A stretch of DNA of 47,276 nt from Mucilaginibacter sp. (lineage in GTDB: Bacteria > Bacteroidota > Bacteroidia > Sphingobacteriales > Sphingobacteriaceae), in contig NZ_JAQBOF010000004.1 of NCBI RefSeq assembly GCF_028288185.1, positions 241,187 through 288,462 on the forward strand, in the 5' to 3' direction. Position numbers and translations under genes: made by a program. How positions within the stretch are numbered: position 1 is the stretch's first letter; each line of letters starts with the position of its first letter. Below are positions 7,518-15,716 of this stretch, in pieces. Under the pieces are notes generated by a model, which did no database searches, was not told the DNA's origin, and worked only from the letters and a program-made list of their open reading frames with translations.

Positions 7518-7531
7518 CCCCTAAAGGGGAA
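7518..7531. repeat. C/G palindromic repeat abutting the trpE stop
   Basis: CCCCTAAAGGGGAAC starts at the base after the trpE stop codon. It belongs to the same short family seen after asd and the PfpI-like gene and inside trpG and trpC. Confidence 0.6.
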
Positions 7532-7560
7532 CAATGAATAAATAGAAAGTATAAAGTGAT

Positions 7561-8208
7561 ATGAAACCTAATAAAGAAAACTCTTCCTCCTCCTTTAGGG
7601 CGCCGGGGGGTAAAATTTTAATTATTGATAACTACGATTCATTTACGTACAACCTGGTACACCTTGTAAATGAAATTGGCCTGCAATGCGAGGTTTGGAG
7701 AAATGACAAGTTTAACATTGATGATGTTGACGCTTTTGATAAGATCATTCTGTCGCCCGGTCCGGGTATCCCGTCAGAAGCTGGTTTATTGCTGGACGTA
7801 ATTGCTAAATATGCACCTTCCAAAAGCATATTTGGTGTATGCCTTGGCCAGCAAGCCATTGCCGAAGTATTTGGCGGCAAGTTATATAATCTTAAACAAC
7901 CCATGCATGGCATAGCTACCCCAATAACCGTTACTGACGATAGCGAAAAGCTTTTTGCCGGGTTGCCGCACCAATTTAAAGTAGGTCGTTATCATTCATG
8001 GGTGGTTGATGAAAAATCAATCCCCGAAGTATTAACCGTAACCGCGGTTGATGAGGTAGATAACTCGGCCATGGCTATACGCCATAAGCAATACGATGTA
8101 AGAGGCGTACAGTTTCACCCGGAATCTATCCTTACCGAGTATGGAAAAGAGATGCTGCAAAATTGGTTAACCCCTATGCCCGCTGGAGAGGGGCAATTAA
8201 TAAATTAG
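7561..8208 (+). CDS. trpG: Anthranilate synthase glutamine amidotransferase subunit
   Basis: A class I glutamine amidotransferase of 215 residues with the triad Cys94 (GVCLGQ), His186 and Glu188 (FHPES), plus DNYDSFTYN at 23-31 and SPGPGIP at 65-71. It supplies ammonia to TrpE. The family normally starts at the residue before KILIIDNYD. Here about 17 extra residues (MKPNKENSSSSFRAPGG) precede it and are encoded by a C/G-rich repeat. The C-terminal TPMPAGEGQLIN after QNWL is also repeat-derived. No ATG lies nearer the core, so translation probably starts at 7561. Confidence 0.92.
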   Translation: MKPNKENSSSSFRAPGGKILIIDNYDSFTYNLVHLVNEIGLQCEVWRNDKFNIDDVDAFDKIILSPGPGIPSEAGLLLDVIAKYAPSKSIFGVCLGQQAIAEVFGGKLYNLKQPMHGIATPITVTDDSEKLFAGLPHQFKVGRYHSWVVDEKSIPEVLTVTAVDEVDNSAMAIRHKQYDVRGVQFHPESILTEYGKEMLQNWLTPMPAGEGQLIN

Positions 8209-8209
8209 T

Positions 8210-8217
8210 TAGCTTTG
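8210..8217 (+). promoter_or_regulatory. Possible internal -7 box before trpC
   Basis: TAGCTTTG matches TAnnTTTG, 23 nt upstream of the trpC ATG. No clear -33 element is seen, so an internal promoter is only possible. Confidence 0.35.
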
Positions 8218-8240
8218 CATATTAAACATAAACGATAATA

Positions 8241-9065
8241 ATGAACAAACAAACGTTCTCCCTTAAGGGGGCTAGGGGGCTTAATATACTTGATAAAATT
8301 GTTCTTAATAAAAAAGCCGAGGTAGAATTGGCAAAAAAAGATACCACCACTAAAGAGTTAGAAGCATCAGCATTGTTTAACAGGCCAACCTACTCTTTCA
8401 AGGAGTTTTTGCTTGACCCTGCACGCACGGGCATTATAGCCGAGTTTAAACGCCGTTCGCCATCAAAAGGTATTATTAATGATAAAGCCGGTGTTGAGGC
8501 CGTTACAACCGCTTACGCGGCGGCAGGTGCCTCGGCATTGTCTGTACTAACAGATGTTGACTTTTTTATGGGCACCAAAATGGACTTGTTCAAAGCCCGC
8601 CAGGCTAATATCATCCCTGTTTTACGTAAGGACTTTATGATTGATGAGTTCCAGGTGATCGAGGCAAAATCGTTAGGTGCCGATATTATTTTGCTGATAG
8701 CCGCTATACTTACGCCTAAAGAAATAGATAAACTAGCATCGCTGGCAAAAAGCCTGGGCCTTAATGTACTGTTGGAAGTGCATAACCTGGAAGAATTACA
8801 GCGCAGCATTAATCCTAACCTGGATGCCATTGGCGTAAATAACCGCAACCTGGCCGATTTTACGGTATCAGTTGAAACATCATATCAATTGGCTGAACAT
8901 ATCCCCGCCGAGTTTATGAAAATATCCGAAAGCGCAATAAGCGATACTGAAACTATAAAAGGATTAAAGAAAGCCGGCTTTAACGGCTTTTTAATAGGCG
9001 AGAATTTTATGAAGCAAGCTGACCCCGGGTTGGCTATGCGTGAGTTTGTTGAGGGATTAAAATAA
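8241..9065 (+). CDS. trpC: Indole-3-glycerol-phosphate synthase
   Basis: A 274-residue TIM-barrel enzyme closing the indole ring from CdRP. Family motifs are EFKRRSPSKG, VLRKDFMIDEFQV, LLEVHNLEEL, GVNNRNL and ISESAIS. The family usually begins close to NILDKIV. Here 14 residues (MNKQTFSLKGARGL) precede it, encoded by a repeat related to the one after asd. It follows trpG by 32 bases. trpD, expected between trpG and trpC in many relatives, is absent from this position. Confidence 0.94.
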   Translation: MNKQTFSLKGARGLNILDKIVLNKKAEVELAKKDTTTKELEASALFNRPTYSFKEFLLDPARTGIIAEFKRRSPSKGIINDKAGVEAVTTAYAAAGASALSVLTDVDFFMGTKMDLFKARQANIIPVLRKDFMIDEFQVIEAKSLGADIILLIAAILTPKEIDKLASLAKSLGLNVLLEVHNLEELQRSINPNLDAIGVNNRNLADFTVSVETSYQLAEHIPAEFMKISESAISDTETIKGLKKAGFNGFLIGENFMKQADPGLAMREFVEGLK

Positions 9066-9074
9066 ACTACTTAC

Positions 9075-9647
9075 ATGAGCTCACCAATACACGATGATAA
9101 AACCTTTAACGACATAACCTACGCCCAAAAGGTAACCCGTAATACTGAGTTCAATAACTGTATTTTTAAAAGCTGCGATCTCACAGGCAGTGAGTTTGCC
9201 TTATGTAAATTTATCGATTGTGTTTTTGAAGATTGTAACCTATCCATGATAAATTGGGGACGGTCGACAGTAAACAATGTGGTGTTTAAGAAGTGTAAAT
9301 TGCTGGGCGTGAATTTTAGCTTATGCGAGGATTTTCTGTTCCAGGTGCGGTTTGAATCTTGCATGCTGGATTATTCTTCGTTTATGAGCAAGAAGATGTT
9401 TAAGACCTTGTTTATCAAATCATCATTAAAAGAAGTAACCTTTACAGAGGCTAATCTTAATGGATCTGTGTTTGATGATAGTGACCTGTCGGGTGCTGTT
9501 TTTAGCAATACCAACCTAACCGCGGTAAATTTTACCAGCGCGCAAAACTATATTATCGACCCCGAACTGAATACCATGGACCGCGCGATTTTTGATATTG
9601 GCGGTTTGGAGGGGCTTTTGTTAAAGTATAATATTAAGGTGGTGTAG
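9075..9647 (+). CDS. Pentapeptide-repeat protein
   Basis: The 190-residue protein is made of five-residue steps with a central Leu or Phe: FNNCIFKSCDLTGSEFALC, then NLNGSVFDDSDLSGAVFSN. These fold as a right-handed quadrilateral beta-helix. Some members (Qnr type) mimic DNA and protect gyrase, but most have no known role, so I assign none. It begins nine bases after trpC and is probably co-transcribed with the trp genes. It converges with the DUF4197 gene with two bases between the stops. Confidence 0.8.
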   Translation: MSSPIHDDKTFNDITYAQKVTRNTEFNNCIFKSCDLTGSEFALCKFIDCVFEDCNLSMINWGRSTVNNVVFKKCKLLGVNFSLCEDFLFQVRFESCMLDYSSFMSKKMFKTLFIKSSLKEVTFTEANLNGSVFDDSDLSGAVFSNTNLTAVNFTSAQNYIIDPELNTMDRAIFDIGGLEGLLLKYNIKVV

Positions 9648-9649
9648 TC

Positions 9650-10348
9650 CTAATGCTTAATAGCCTTATCCGCGAAAGCGAAAACCTTTTTTAGCAACGG
9701 CGTAGTGCGTGACATACCAATATTTTGGCGAATGCTCAACTCCTGTACCGCAATTTCAACAAACAAACCTTCGATAGCTTTTTGGGTAGCATAGTTGGCA
9801 ATATCCGGATTGATCTTGCGGACGAATGGTATCCTGTTATAAGTAGTTGCCAAAGTTGTGTAGTACCGGGTAGCATTAACTTTATCTAAACTAACCTGTA
9901 TAGATGGCTGAAATTTAGCAGCAAGATCGGCGGTAGTAGCCAGCTTAAAGTATTGTGTAGCTGCGTCTGGCTGGCCTAATAAAATATTGGTAACATCCTG
10001 CAAGGTCATTTTTTTGATAGCGCCAATAAATATGGGTTTAGCTTGTACAACGGCGTCTTCGGCTGCACGGTTAAGCGACAGGATGGCATCATCGCAAACC
10101 TTGCCCATGCCCATGCTGCGTAATGTTTTTTCGGCCTTTTGAGCTTCGGGTGGAAGTAATATTTTAACAGCCGCGTTCCCGAAAAAGCCATTAACTACCG
10201 AAAGCTGATCTGCGCTTTTTATAGTGCCTTGTTCAAGCGCCTGTTTTAAAGCAGTACCAATTTCAAGCGAAGAAGGAATACTTTGAGCGAAGTTGGATAA
10301 ACTTACACCAACCAGCAATAACGGGAGTAATAGCAAGAATTTTTTCAT
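9650..10348 (-). CDS. DUF4197 family exported protein
   Basis: I use ATG 10348, which gives MKKFLLLLPLLLVGVSL as a clean signal peptide; a start five codons upstream would spoil it. The mature part (232 residues in all) matches the DUF4197 pattern: VNGFFGNAAVKILLPPE, LNRAAEDAVVQAKPIF, MTLQDVTNILLGQPDAATQYF and a conserved C terminus around QKAIEGLF. The family is exported and helical, with no known activity. It lies directly downstream of the phosphate transporter on the same strand. Confidence 0.8.
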   Translation of the reverse strand: MKKFLLLLPLLLVGVSLSNFAQSIPSSLEIGTALKQALEQGTIKSADQLSVVNGFFGNAAVKILLPPEAQKAEKTLRSMGMGKVCDDAILSLNRAAEDAVVQAKPIFIGAIKKMTLQDVTNILLGQPDAATQYFKLATTADLAAKFQPSIQVSLDKVNATRYYTTLATTYNRIPFVRKINPDIANYATQKAIEGLFVEIAVQELSIRQNIGMSRTTPLLKKVFAFADKAIKH

Positions 10349-10378
10349 GCTGCAAATTAACAAAAAATCATGTTGATT

Positions 10379-11392
10379 TTAATAGCCGGTTACACGCAGT
10401 AATGTAAATACCAATGCCGCTATTAATGCCGAAACAGGTATTGTTATTATCCAGGCCCAAATAAGGTTAATGGTAACCCCCCAACGCACTGCCGATACAC
10501 GTTTGGTTAAACCCACGCCAATTATAGAACCGGTAATGGTATGTGTGGTTGATACTGGTATGGCTAAGCGTTCTGTTATAAATAAAGTAATGGCGCCCGC
10601 TGTTTCGGCAGCTACACCCTCAAGCGGGGTTATCTTGGTTATTTTTGAACCCATTGTTTTAACGATCTTCCAACCGCCGGACATGGTACCTAATGAAATT
10701 GCTGTATAACATGCCAATGGGATCCACTCTGGCATAGCCGCGCCGCTTGGGATAATTTTAGAAGCAATTAAAGCGACATATAATATACCCATAACTTTTT
10801 GCGCATCATTGGTGCCGTGTGCAAAACTTAAAGCCGCTGCTGATACTAATTGTAATCTTTTGAACCACCTGTCGGCAGCAGCCGGTTTGGCCCGTTTACA
10901 AATGTGTAATATCATTATGGTGATGAAGTACGCTATAATTAAACCTATAAAAGGAGCTAATACGATATAGGCTATGATAGTCAATATATACTTCATATTA
11001 ACCGCATCCAGCCCGTGCGCGCCCATATATAAAGCATTGGTTATGCCCGCACCTGCAAAGCCGCCAATAAGCGTGTGCGATGAACTTGACGGAATACCAA
11101 ACCACCAGGTGGTTAAATTCCAGGTAATGGCGGCAATTAAACCGGCTAGTATTACATGCAGGGTAATAAAGTTTTCGTTTACAATTTTTGCAACGGTATT
11201 GGCTACTTTATGATCTTTTATAAAAAAGTAAGCGGCAAAATTAAATACGGCGGCCATTAATACCGCCTGGAAAGGTGTTAACACCTTAGTTGACACAATA
11301 GTGGCAATGGAGTTTGCCGCGTCATGAAAACCATTAGTGTAATCAAAAATCAGCGCCAGTGCAACTACAAAAACTAAAAGGGTAGTAACCAT
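10379..11392 (-). CDS. Inorganic phosphate transporter, Pit/PHO4 family
   Basis: The 337-residue protein has about ten hydrophobic segments and the duplicated PHO4 signatures: DYTNGFHDAANSIATIVSTK near the N terminus and GAITLFITERLAIPVSTTHT near the C terminus. It is a low-affinity, ion-coupled phosphate permease of the inner membrane. The DUF47 gene lies 19 bases upstream on the same strand, the usual Pit partner, so the two form an operon. Confidence 0.92.
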   Translation of the reverse strand: MVTTLLVFVVALALIFDYTNGFHDAANSIATIVSTKVLTPFQAVLMAAVFNFAAYFFIKDHKVANTVAKIVNENFITLHVILAGLIAAITWNLTTWWFGIPSSSSHTLIGGFAGAGITNALYMGAHGLDAVNMKYILTIIAYIVLAPFIGLIIAYFITIMILHICKRAKPAAADRWFKRLQLVSAAALSFAHGTNDAQKVMGILYVALIASKIIPSGAAMPEWIPLACYTAISLGTMSGGWKIVKTMGSKITKITPLEGVAAETAGAITLFITERLAIPVSTTHTITGSIIGVGLTKRVSAVRWGVTINLIWAWIITIPVSALIAALVFTLLRVTGY

Positions 11393-11411
11393 TTATTTAT
11401 ATATAGTTTGA

Positions 11412-12062
11412 TTAGGCGTTTTTAACTAAGATAGATTCCATAACGTCTGCCGCGTCTTCGCACATATCGGTAGCCGTCTCTAAAGCAGCATATATTTCTT
11501 TGTATTTAATTAAGCGGATAGCATCTTTCTCATACAGGAAAAGATCGGCAACGCCACGGTCAAACACATAATCAGCCTGGTTCTCTACGCTGTTTATGCG
11601 GATGCATGAATCGGCAATGGCGCGTACGTTTTTAAGGTCTTTTAATTCGCGAACCGCTTTTTCCAGATCTATGCTGCATTGTAACACCAGTTCAGATAGT
11701 TTGCGTATATGCTCATTATAATCGTCTATACGGTAAAGATTCATGCGGTTTGCCGCGCCTTGTATATAATCGGCAACATCATCAATAGCACTTGCTAACG
11801 AATGGATATCTTCACGATCAAAAGGGGTAATAAAGTTTTTGCCCAGCTCCAGGTAAACCTGGTGGGTAATCTCGTCACCTTTGTTTTCTAACTTGTCAAT
11901 TTGTTTAAATAGTTCTTCACGGGTTGCAGGGTTATTAGTATTAACAACCTCTACCATAATGGTAGCCATGGCAACAACATTATTTGATGCCTGCTCAAAC
12001 AATGGGAAAAATATCTTTTTATCCTTAGGGACAAAATACTGGAAGATGCTATTTAATGACAT
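11412..12062 (-). CDS. DUF47 (PhoU-like) Pit accessory protein
   Basis: A 216-residue all-helical protein with the PhoU-like metal-binding pattern, including LENKGDEITHQVY, FDREDIHSLASAIDDVADYI and a matching C-terminal ALETATDMCEDAADVMESI. DUF47 proteins sit beside Pit transporters and are thought to modulate phosphate uptake. The following 19-base gap and common strand fit an operon. A TACCTTTA box at 12080-12087 (minus strand) could be its -7 element. Confidence 0.88.
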   Translation of the reverse strand: MSLNSIFQYFVPKDKKIFFPLFEQASNNVVAMATIMVEVVNTNNPATREELFKQIDKLENKGDEITHQVYLELGKNFITPFDREDIHSLASAIDDVADYIQGAANRMNLYRIDDYNEHIRKLSELVLQCSIDLEKAVRELKDLKNVRAIADSCIRINSVENQADYVFDRGVADLFLYEKDAIRLIKYKEIYAALETATDMCEDAADVMESILVKNA

Positions 12063-12109
12063 ACTTAATGATTATTTGGTAAAGGTAAGTTTGCTATGTT
12101 AATTTAATG

Positions 12110-13174
12110 TTAACTTTTTAAAATTGGTATGTGCGCGAACGGCAAATTTTGCTTCACTTTTTGCAGCGTAAACCCAAATGTTGAACCTACTCCTTCGGTA
12201 CTGCGCACGTTAATAGTTTGCTGGTGCGCCTCTACAATATGTTTAACTATTGCCAGCCCTAATCCCGAGCCGCCTATCTGCCTTGAACGGCTGGTATCTG
12301 TACGGAAAAAGCGCTCAAACAACCTTGGCAGATTCTTCTCTTCAATGCCCATTCCGTCATCTGTAACTTCAATCAATACCTGGTCGTGCAGGTCGAATAA
12401 AGTTATCCAGGTACTACCGCCTTCTTTGCCGTATTTAAAAGAGTTGTCAATAAGGTTTACCAGCACTTGTGTTATTTTCTGACGATCAGCAGTAACCTGA
12501 ATAGGCTCATCATATTTTTGTTTAAATATTAATTTAATATTGTGCTGTTTGGCTTTTAAGTCTGACGATTCTACGACCTCTTTTATCAGATCATTAATTT
12601 TAAATTTAGTGTAGTTTATGGGCAACTCGCCCGACTCCAGTTTAGAAATTTCGTCCAGGTCCTGGATCAGATAACTTAGTCGATCAACGTTTTTAGATGC
12701 TTTATCCAAAAACTGTCGTGCCATTTCGCGATCGTCAAAATCATCGTCCTGCAGGGCCTCTATATAACCCTGTATGGCAAACAACGGGGTCTTAAACTCG
12801 TGCGATATATTGGATAAAAAATCACGCCTGAATTTTTCCTGGGTGCGCAAGGCATCAATTTCTATTTTCTTTTCTTTTGCCCATTCTTGCACTTCGTGTT
12901 CTACATCGTTTATAGGGTCAGAACTCATGTGTTCGCCAAGGGCATCGCGCAAATCGCGGCCCAGTTTTAGGTTGTGGATGAGCTTATAGATCAGCTTGAT
13001 CTTAGAGTAAACGTACTTCTCTATCAGGTAATAAAAAACCAGGAAGCTGCTTATAATGGTAGCTACAAACGTTATAGCCATATCATAAAACTTGTGCTGA
13101 AAATAATAGTTTACCGCTGATATGGTAATAGCAACAGCCAACGCGTTTATAAAAACCAGTACACGTAATTTCAT
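12110..13174 (-). CDS. PhoR-like sensor histidine kinase
   Basis: The 354-residue protein has two adjacent transmembrane helices (about 5-23 and 32-50), a short linker, a HisKA domain with phospho-acceptor His125 (NISHEFKTP) and a HATPase domain with NLIDNSFKYG, DDGMGIEE and GGSGLGLAIVKHIVEAH. Almost no periplasmic sensor domain is present, as in PhoR-type kinases that sense through partners. No response regulator is adjacent. Its place next to DUF47/Pit suggests phosphate control, which is inference. Confidence 0.85.
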   Translation of the reverse strand: MKLRVLVFINALAVAITISAVNYYFQHKFYDMAITFVATIISSFLVFYYLIEKYVYSKIKLIYKLIHNLKLGRDLRDALGEHMSSDPINDVEHEVQEWAKEKKIEIDALRTQEKFRRDFLSNISHEFKTPLFAIQGYIEALQDDDFDDREMARQFLDKASKNVDRLSYLIQDLDEISKLESGELPINYTKFKINDLIKEVVESSDLKAKQHNIKLIFKQKYDEPIQVTADRQKITQVLVNLIDNSFKYGKEGGSTWITLFDLHDQVLIEVTDDGMGIEEKNLPRLFERFFRTDTSRSRQIGGSGLGLAIVKHIVEAHQQTINVRSTEGVGSTFGFTLQKVKQNLPFAHIPILKS

Positions 13175-13302
13175 AAAGTAAAGTTACGATTTTGATAGTT
13201 GGTTTTTTGGGTGTGATATTAAGGTTACGTTAATAATTAAAATAGTACAAGACGCCGTTAATTTTTAATAGCATGTTCATTAGAACGCGTCGTAGCGCTC
13301 AA

Positions 13303-13702
13303 TTGCCGCTAGGGCTATTACTTTTGTCTTGATACAAAAGTAACCAAAAGATCAAGTCAGCCCAATCGCTGCCACTTCACGGGCCATACTCCCGGCCGCG
13401 TGCGCTGACAGGCCTTTGCCCTCTTTTCATTGCTCATTAATAATAGAATGTTGGTTCTAACGGAAAAGTGTCAGACGGGCAGCTTCGGGCGAAAGCAGGT
13501 AAAACAAGTTGGGATATGCGGAGGGAAGGGGATAGCGTCTTTTTGCCAGGGCAATGGCCAAGAGCGGTATGGCGCAAAATTATGCAGACCGTGGTTTTAA
13601 CTGATTTGCAGCGCAAAGGCCAAGTGCGGCAAAGAAGCATCCCGTATGACTTGATTTTTGGTTACTTTTCATCAAGGAAAAGTAACTAGGCCCAGCGGCC
13701 AA
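13303..13702. mobile_element. 400-bp element with ~53-bp terminal inverted repeats
   Basis: The left end starts TTGCCGCT and contains TACTTTTGTCTTGATACAAA, AGTAACC and GATCAAGTCA. The right end, reverse-complemented, starts TTGGCCGCT and has ACTTTTCCTTGATGAAAAGT and the same AAGTCA inner end. Each arm also holds its own smaller hairpin. The interior has frames up to 73 codons on both strands but none with protein-like composition. I see no target duplication. This fills the gene-free interval 13175-13738. Confidence 0.7.
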
Positions 13703-13738
13703 GAGCGACACGACACTGATAGTACTAAGAAATAACTA

Positions 13739-14272
13739 TTACCTCGCTATCTGCACCTCGATACTAACCGACACCTCATTGCTCATTACCAAGCTTTTAC
13801 CGCCTACATTAAAATCAAGTCGGTTAAGTTTGAGGCCGCCTTTAAAAGTGGCAGTATTTTCTATAGTTGTATAGGTGAAGGGCACATCAAATATTTTGGT
13901 TTTATCCTTGATGGTGAGGTTAAACTGCCCAATATAATTATCGCCGCTTTTATGTTTAAAGGATACAGATTTCATAATGATCTTTGGATATTTAGCCATA
14001 TCAAAAAACTCATCGCTGCGCAGATGGCTATCGCGCAGGTCGTTATCGGTATTGATGCTGCTTACATCAAGCGCGGCTTCTATGGTGCTACTGTCTAATT
14101 TGTCGGGACTAAAAACCATGGTTGCCTGCAAGCCGTTTATCGTGCCGCCGGTATTTATACCCAGATTTTTTAATTGAAATTTAATGGTGTTTTTTAGAAT
14201 AACAACTTTTTGCGCAGTGGCAATATTGACTAAAATTAGCAAGGGTATAATTAGGGCAACAATACGTTTCAT
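13739..14272 (-). CDS. YceI-family exported lipid-binding protein
   Basis: The 177-residue protein has a signal peptide (MKRIVALIIPLLILVNIATAQ) and a YceI-type lipocalin-like barrel: FQLKNLGINTGGTINGLQA, SSTIEAALDVSSINTDND, LRSDEFFDMAKYPKI and LTIKDKTKIFDVPF. YceI proteins bind isoprenoid-like lipids in the periplasm; the ligand here is unknown. It is followed downstream by the 400-bp repeat element. Confidence 0.87.
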   Translation of the reverse strand: MKRIVALIIPLLILVNIATAQKVVILKNTIKFQLKNLGINTGGTINGLQATMVFSPDKLDSSTIEAALDVSSINTDNDLRDSHLRSDEFFDMAKYPKIIMKSVSFKHKSGDNYIGQFNLTIKDKTKIFDVPFTYTTIENTATFKGGLKLNRLDFNVGGKSLVMSNEVSVSIEVQIAR

Positions 14273-14337
14273 ACTGCGAAGTAACGATGTTTATTAACGG
14301 TAAAGTATTATGTGTTGGTTTTTTTACATTCGGGGTA

Positions 14338-15645
14338 TTAAAACTCGACATGCGCCCTTATAGATAAAACTTGCACCGGGCCACGATCTTTGTTGTAAGC
14401 CGGGTTAACTATAAACTGGTAATCGGGAGTTATAAAGAGTTTGTTTTGATAGGCGTTTAGTTTGTAATAAAGCTCGGCTATCATTTCTGTGCTGTAGTTT
14501 AATTTGCCATCGCCAATAATAAAACCATAGCCACCTGCCGCTAAATAGTTGCGATGCTGGGCCGATATGCCATTACCGATAAAAGCCAGCGCCAGTTCAT
14601 CGTTCTTACGTTTCCATGAAGTGCCTTTTAGTTGCGCGCCAAAACTTAATGAGCGGTCTACCTCTGTAAAATACCAGGTTTGGGTATGGCCATCATTATA
14701 ACTTAGTTTAGCAAATACACCAAAATCATTAGTCAAATATTGGTCGGCACTTATGCCAAAGCCATACTTATGGCGGCCATAGGCTTGTGTGGTATCAACA
14801 TTTGGCGCAACCGGGCTCAGTGCTAACGACTGCTGGTAATCCCCCATTTTGCCATTATTCATAAATCCTAAAATACGTATGGTTCCGGGTTTGCCATTTA
14901 ATTTATAGCGTTTTTCAAACTCCAGGGATTGGGTGTTGGCTTTGCCTATCTTTTGGTCCCATATAGATCCGTTAGCTTCGGTGGTTGATAGCGTGAAGGC
15001 AAAACGCAATGTCCAATCGGGCTGACCCAATTCTGCATTAAAACCTAAAGCATAACCACGGGTGTTTGCCGGATAATCCCAGGCGGCGTTATCCATTAGC
15101 GCCCAGTTCATAAACTGCGAACGTGGGTCATGGCTAAATTCATTACCATCGAAAAAATCGGCCATGCCAAATTTGCCCGCTGTGAACGATAAATAGCGTT
15201 TGCTTTTTAACCCGGCTAATTGATTAGGGCCTGCTTCGATAGTGTCTTTATCTTTACCCCATTCAAAATTCTGCCTGAAATATAAACGGGCAATATAAAT
15301 AGCCGGCGATGAGCTGCCTACCCTAAATGTTTCACCATTAGGAAAACCCGCCACGCCCAAAGTTTTACTTATACCTGCACCGCCCGACATTTCGGGATTA
15401 AAAAACACTTCGGCACCTTTCCATAAACGGGCAGCACCATAAAACGTAGTAGTGATAGAGCTTTCTGTTTCTGTACCTGTTTGTAAACTATTGTCGCCGG
15501 TATATTTGGCGCTAAATGCAGGTTTATACTGCGTTATTATAGTTTGCTGGAAATGGAAGTTAAAACGTTCTTTCTTCAGGGTGTCTTGCGCAAAGGCAAG
15601 GTTTGCCGTGGATAGTAGTACCAGTAGGGGTATGTTTCTTTTCAT
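14338..15645 (-). CDS. OprB-like outer-membrane porin
   Basis: From ATG 15645 the protein is 435 residues with a signal peptide ending LAFAQ. An upstream in-frame ATG would add 11 residues and bury the signal. The body is a beta-barrel of the carbohydrate-selective porin type: GAEVFFNPEMSGGAG, SFTAGKFGMADFFDGNEFSH, DPRSQFMNWALMDNAAWDYP, and a terminal aromatic residue in AHVEF. Family members pass sugars or, in cyanobacteria, inorganic ions. Two dyads at 15671-15713 in its promoter region suggest a dedicated regulator. Confidence 0.82.
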   Translation of the reverse strand: MKRNIPLLVLLSTANLAFAQDTLKKERFNFHFQQTIITQYKPAFSAKYTGDNSLQTGTETESSITTTFYGAARLWKGAEVFFNPEMSGGAGISKTLGVAGFPNGETFRVGSSSPAIYIARLYFRQNFEWGKDKDTIEAGPNQLAGLKSKRYLSFTAGKFGMADFFDGNEFSHDPRSQFMNWALMDNAAWDYPANTRGYALGFNAELGQPDWTLRFAFTLSTTEANGSIWDQKIGKANTQSLEFEKRYKLNGKPGTIRILGFMNNGKMGDYQQSLALSPVAPNVDTTQAYGRHKYGFGISADQYLTNDFGVFAKLSYNDGHTQTWYFTEVDRSLSFGAQLKGTSWKRKNDELALAFIGNGISAQHRNYLAAGGYGFIIGDGKLNYSTEMIAELYYKLNAYQNKLFITPDYQFIVNPAYNKDRGPVQVLSIRAHVEF

Positions 15646-15685
15646 AATTTGTTTGTAGGCGTAATTAATATTAGACAAAACTAAT

Positions 15686-15713
15686 AATATTTTTAGACTT
15701 ATCTAAAAATATT
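15686..15713. promoter_or_regulatory. Perfect 12+4+12 dyad upstream of the porin
   Basis: AATATTTTTAGA (15686-15697) and TCTAAAAATATT (15702-15713) are perfect inverted arms around CTTA. A smaller dyad TTAGACAAAACTAA lies next to it at 15671-15684. The place, 40-70 bases before the porin start, suits an operator. The TTTAGA-N4-TCTAAA core resembles metal-responsive DtxR/MntR-type sites, but that is only a resemblance. Confidence 0.55.
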
Positions 15714-15716
15714 GAA

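Noticed and set aside
13437..13689. Overlapping frames of about 70 codons on both strands
   Set aside because: They lie inside the inverted-repeat element at 13303-13702 and mirror its symmetry rather than encoding proteins.
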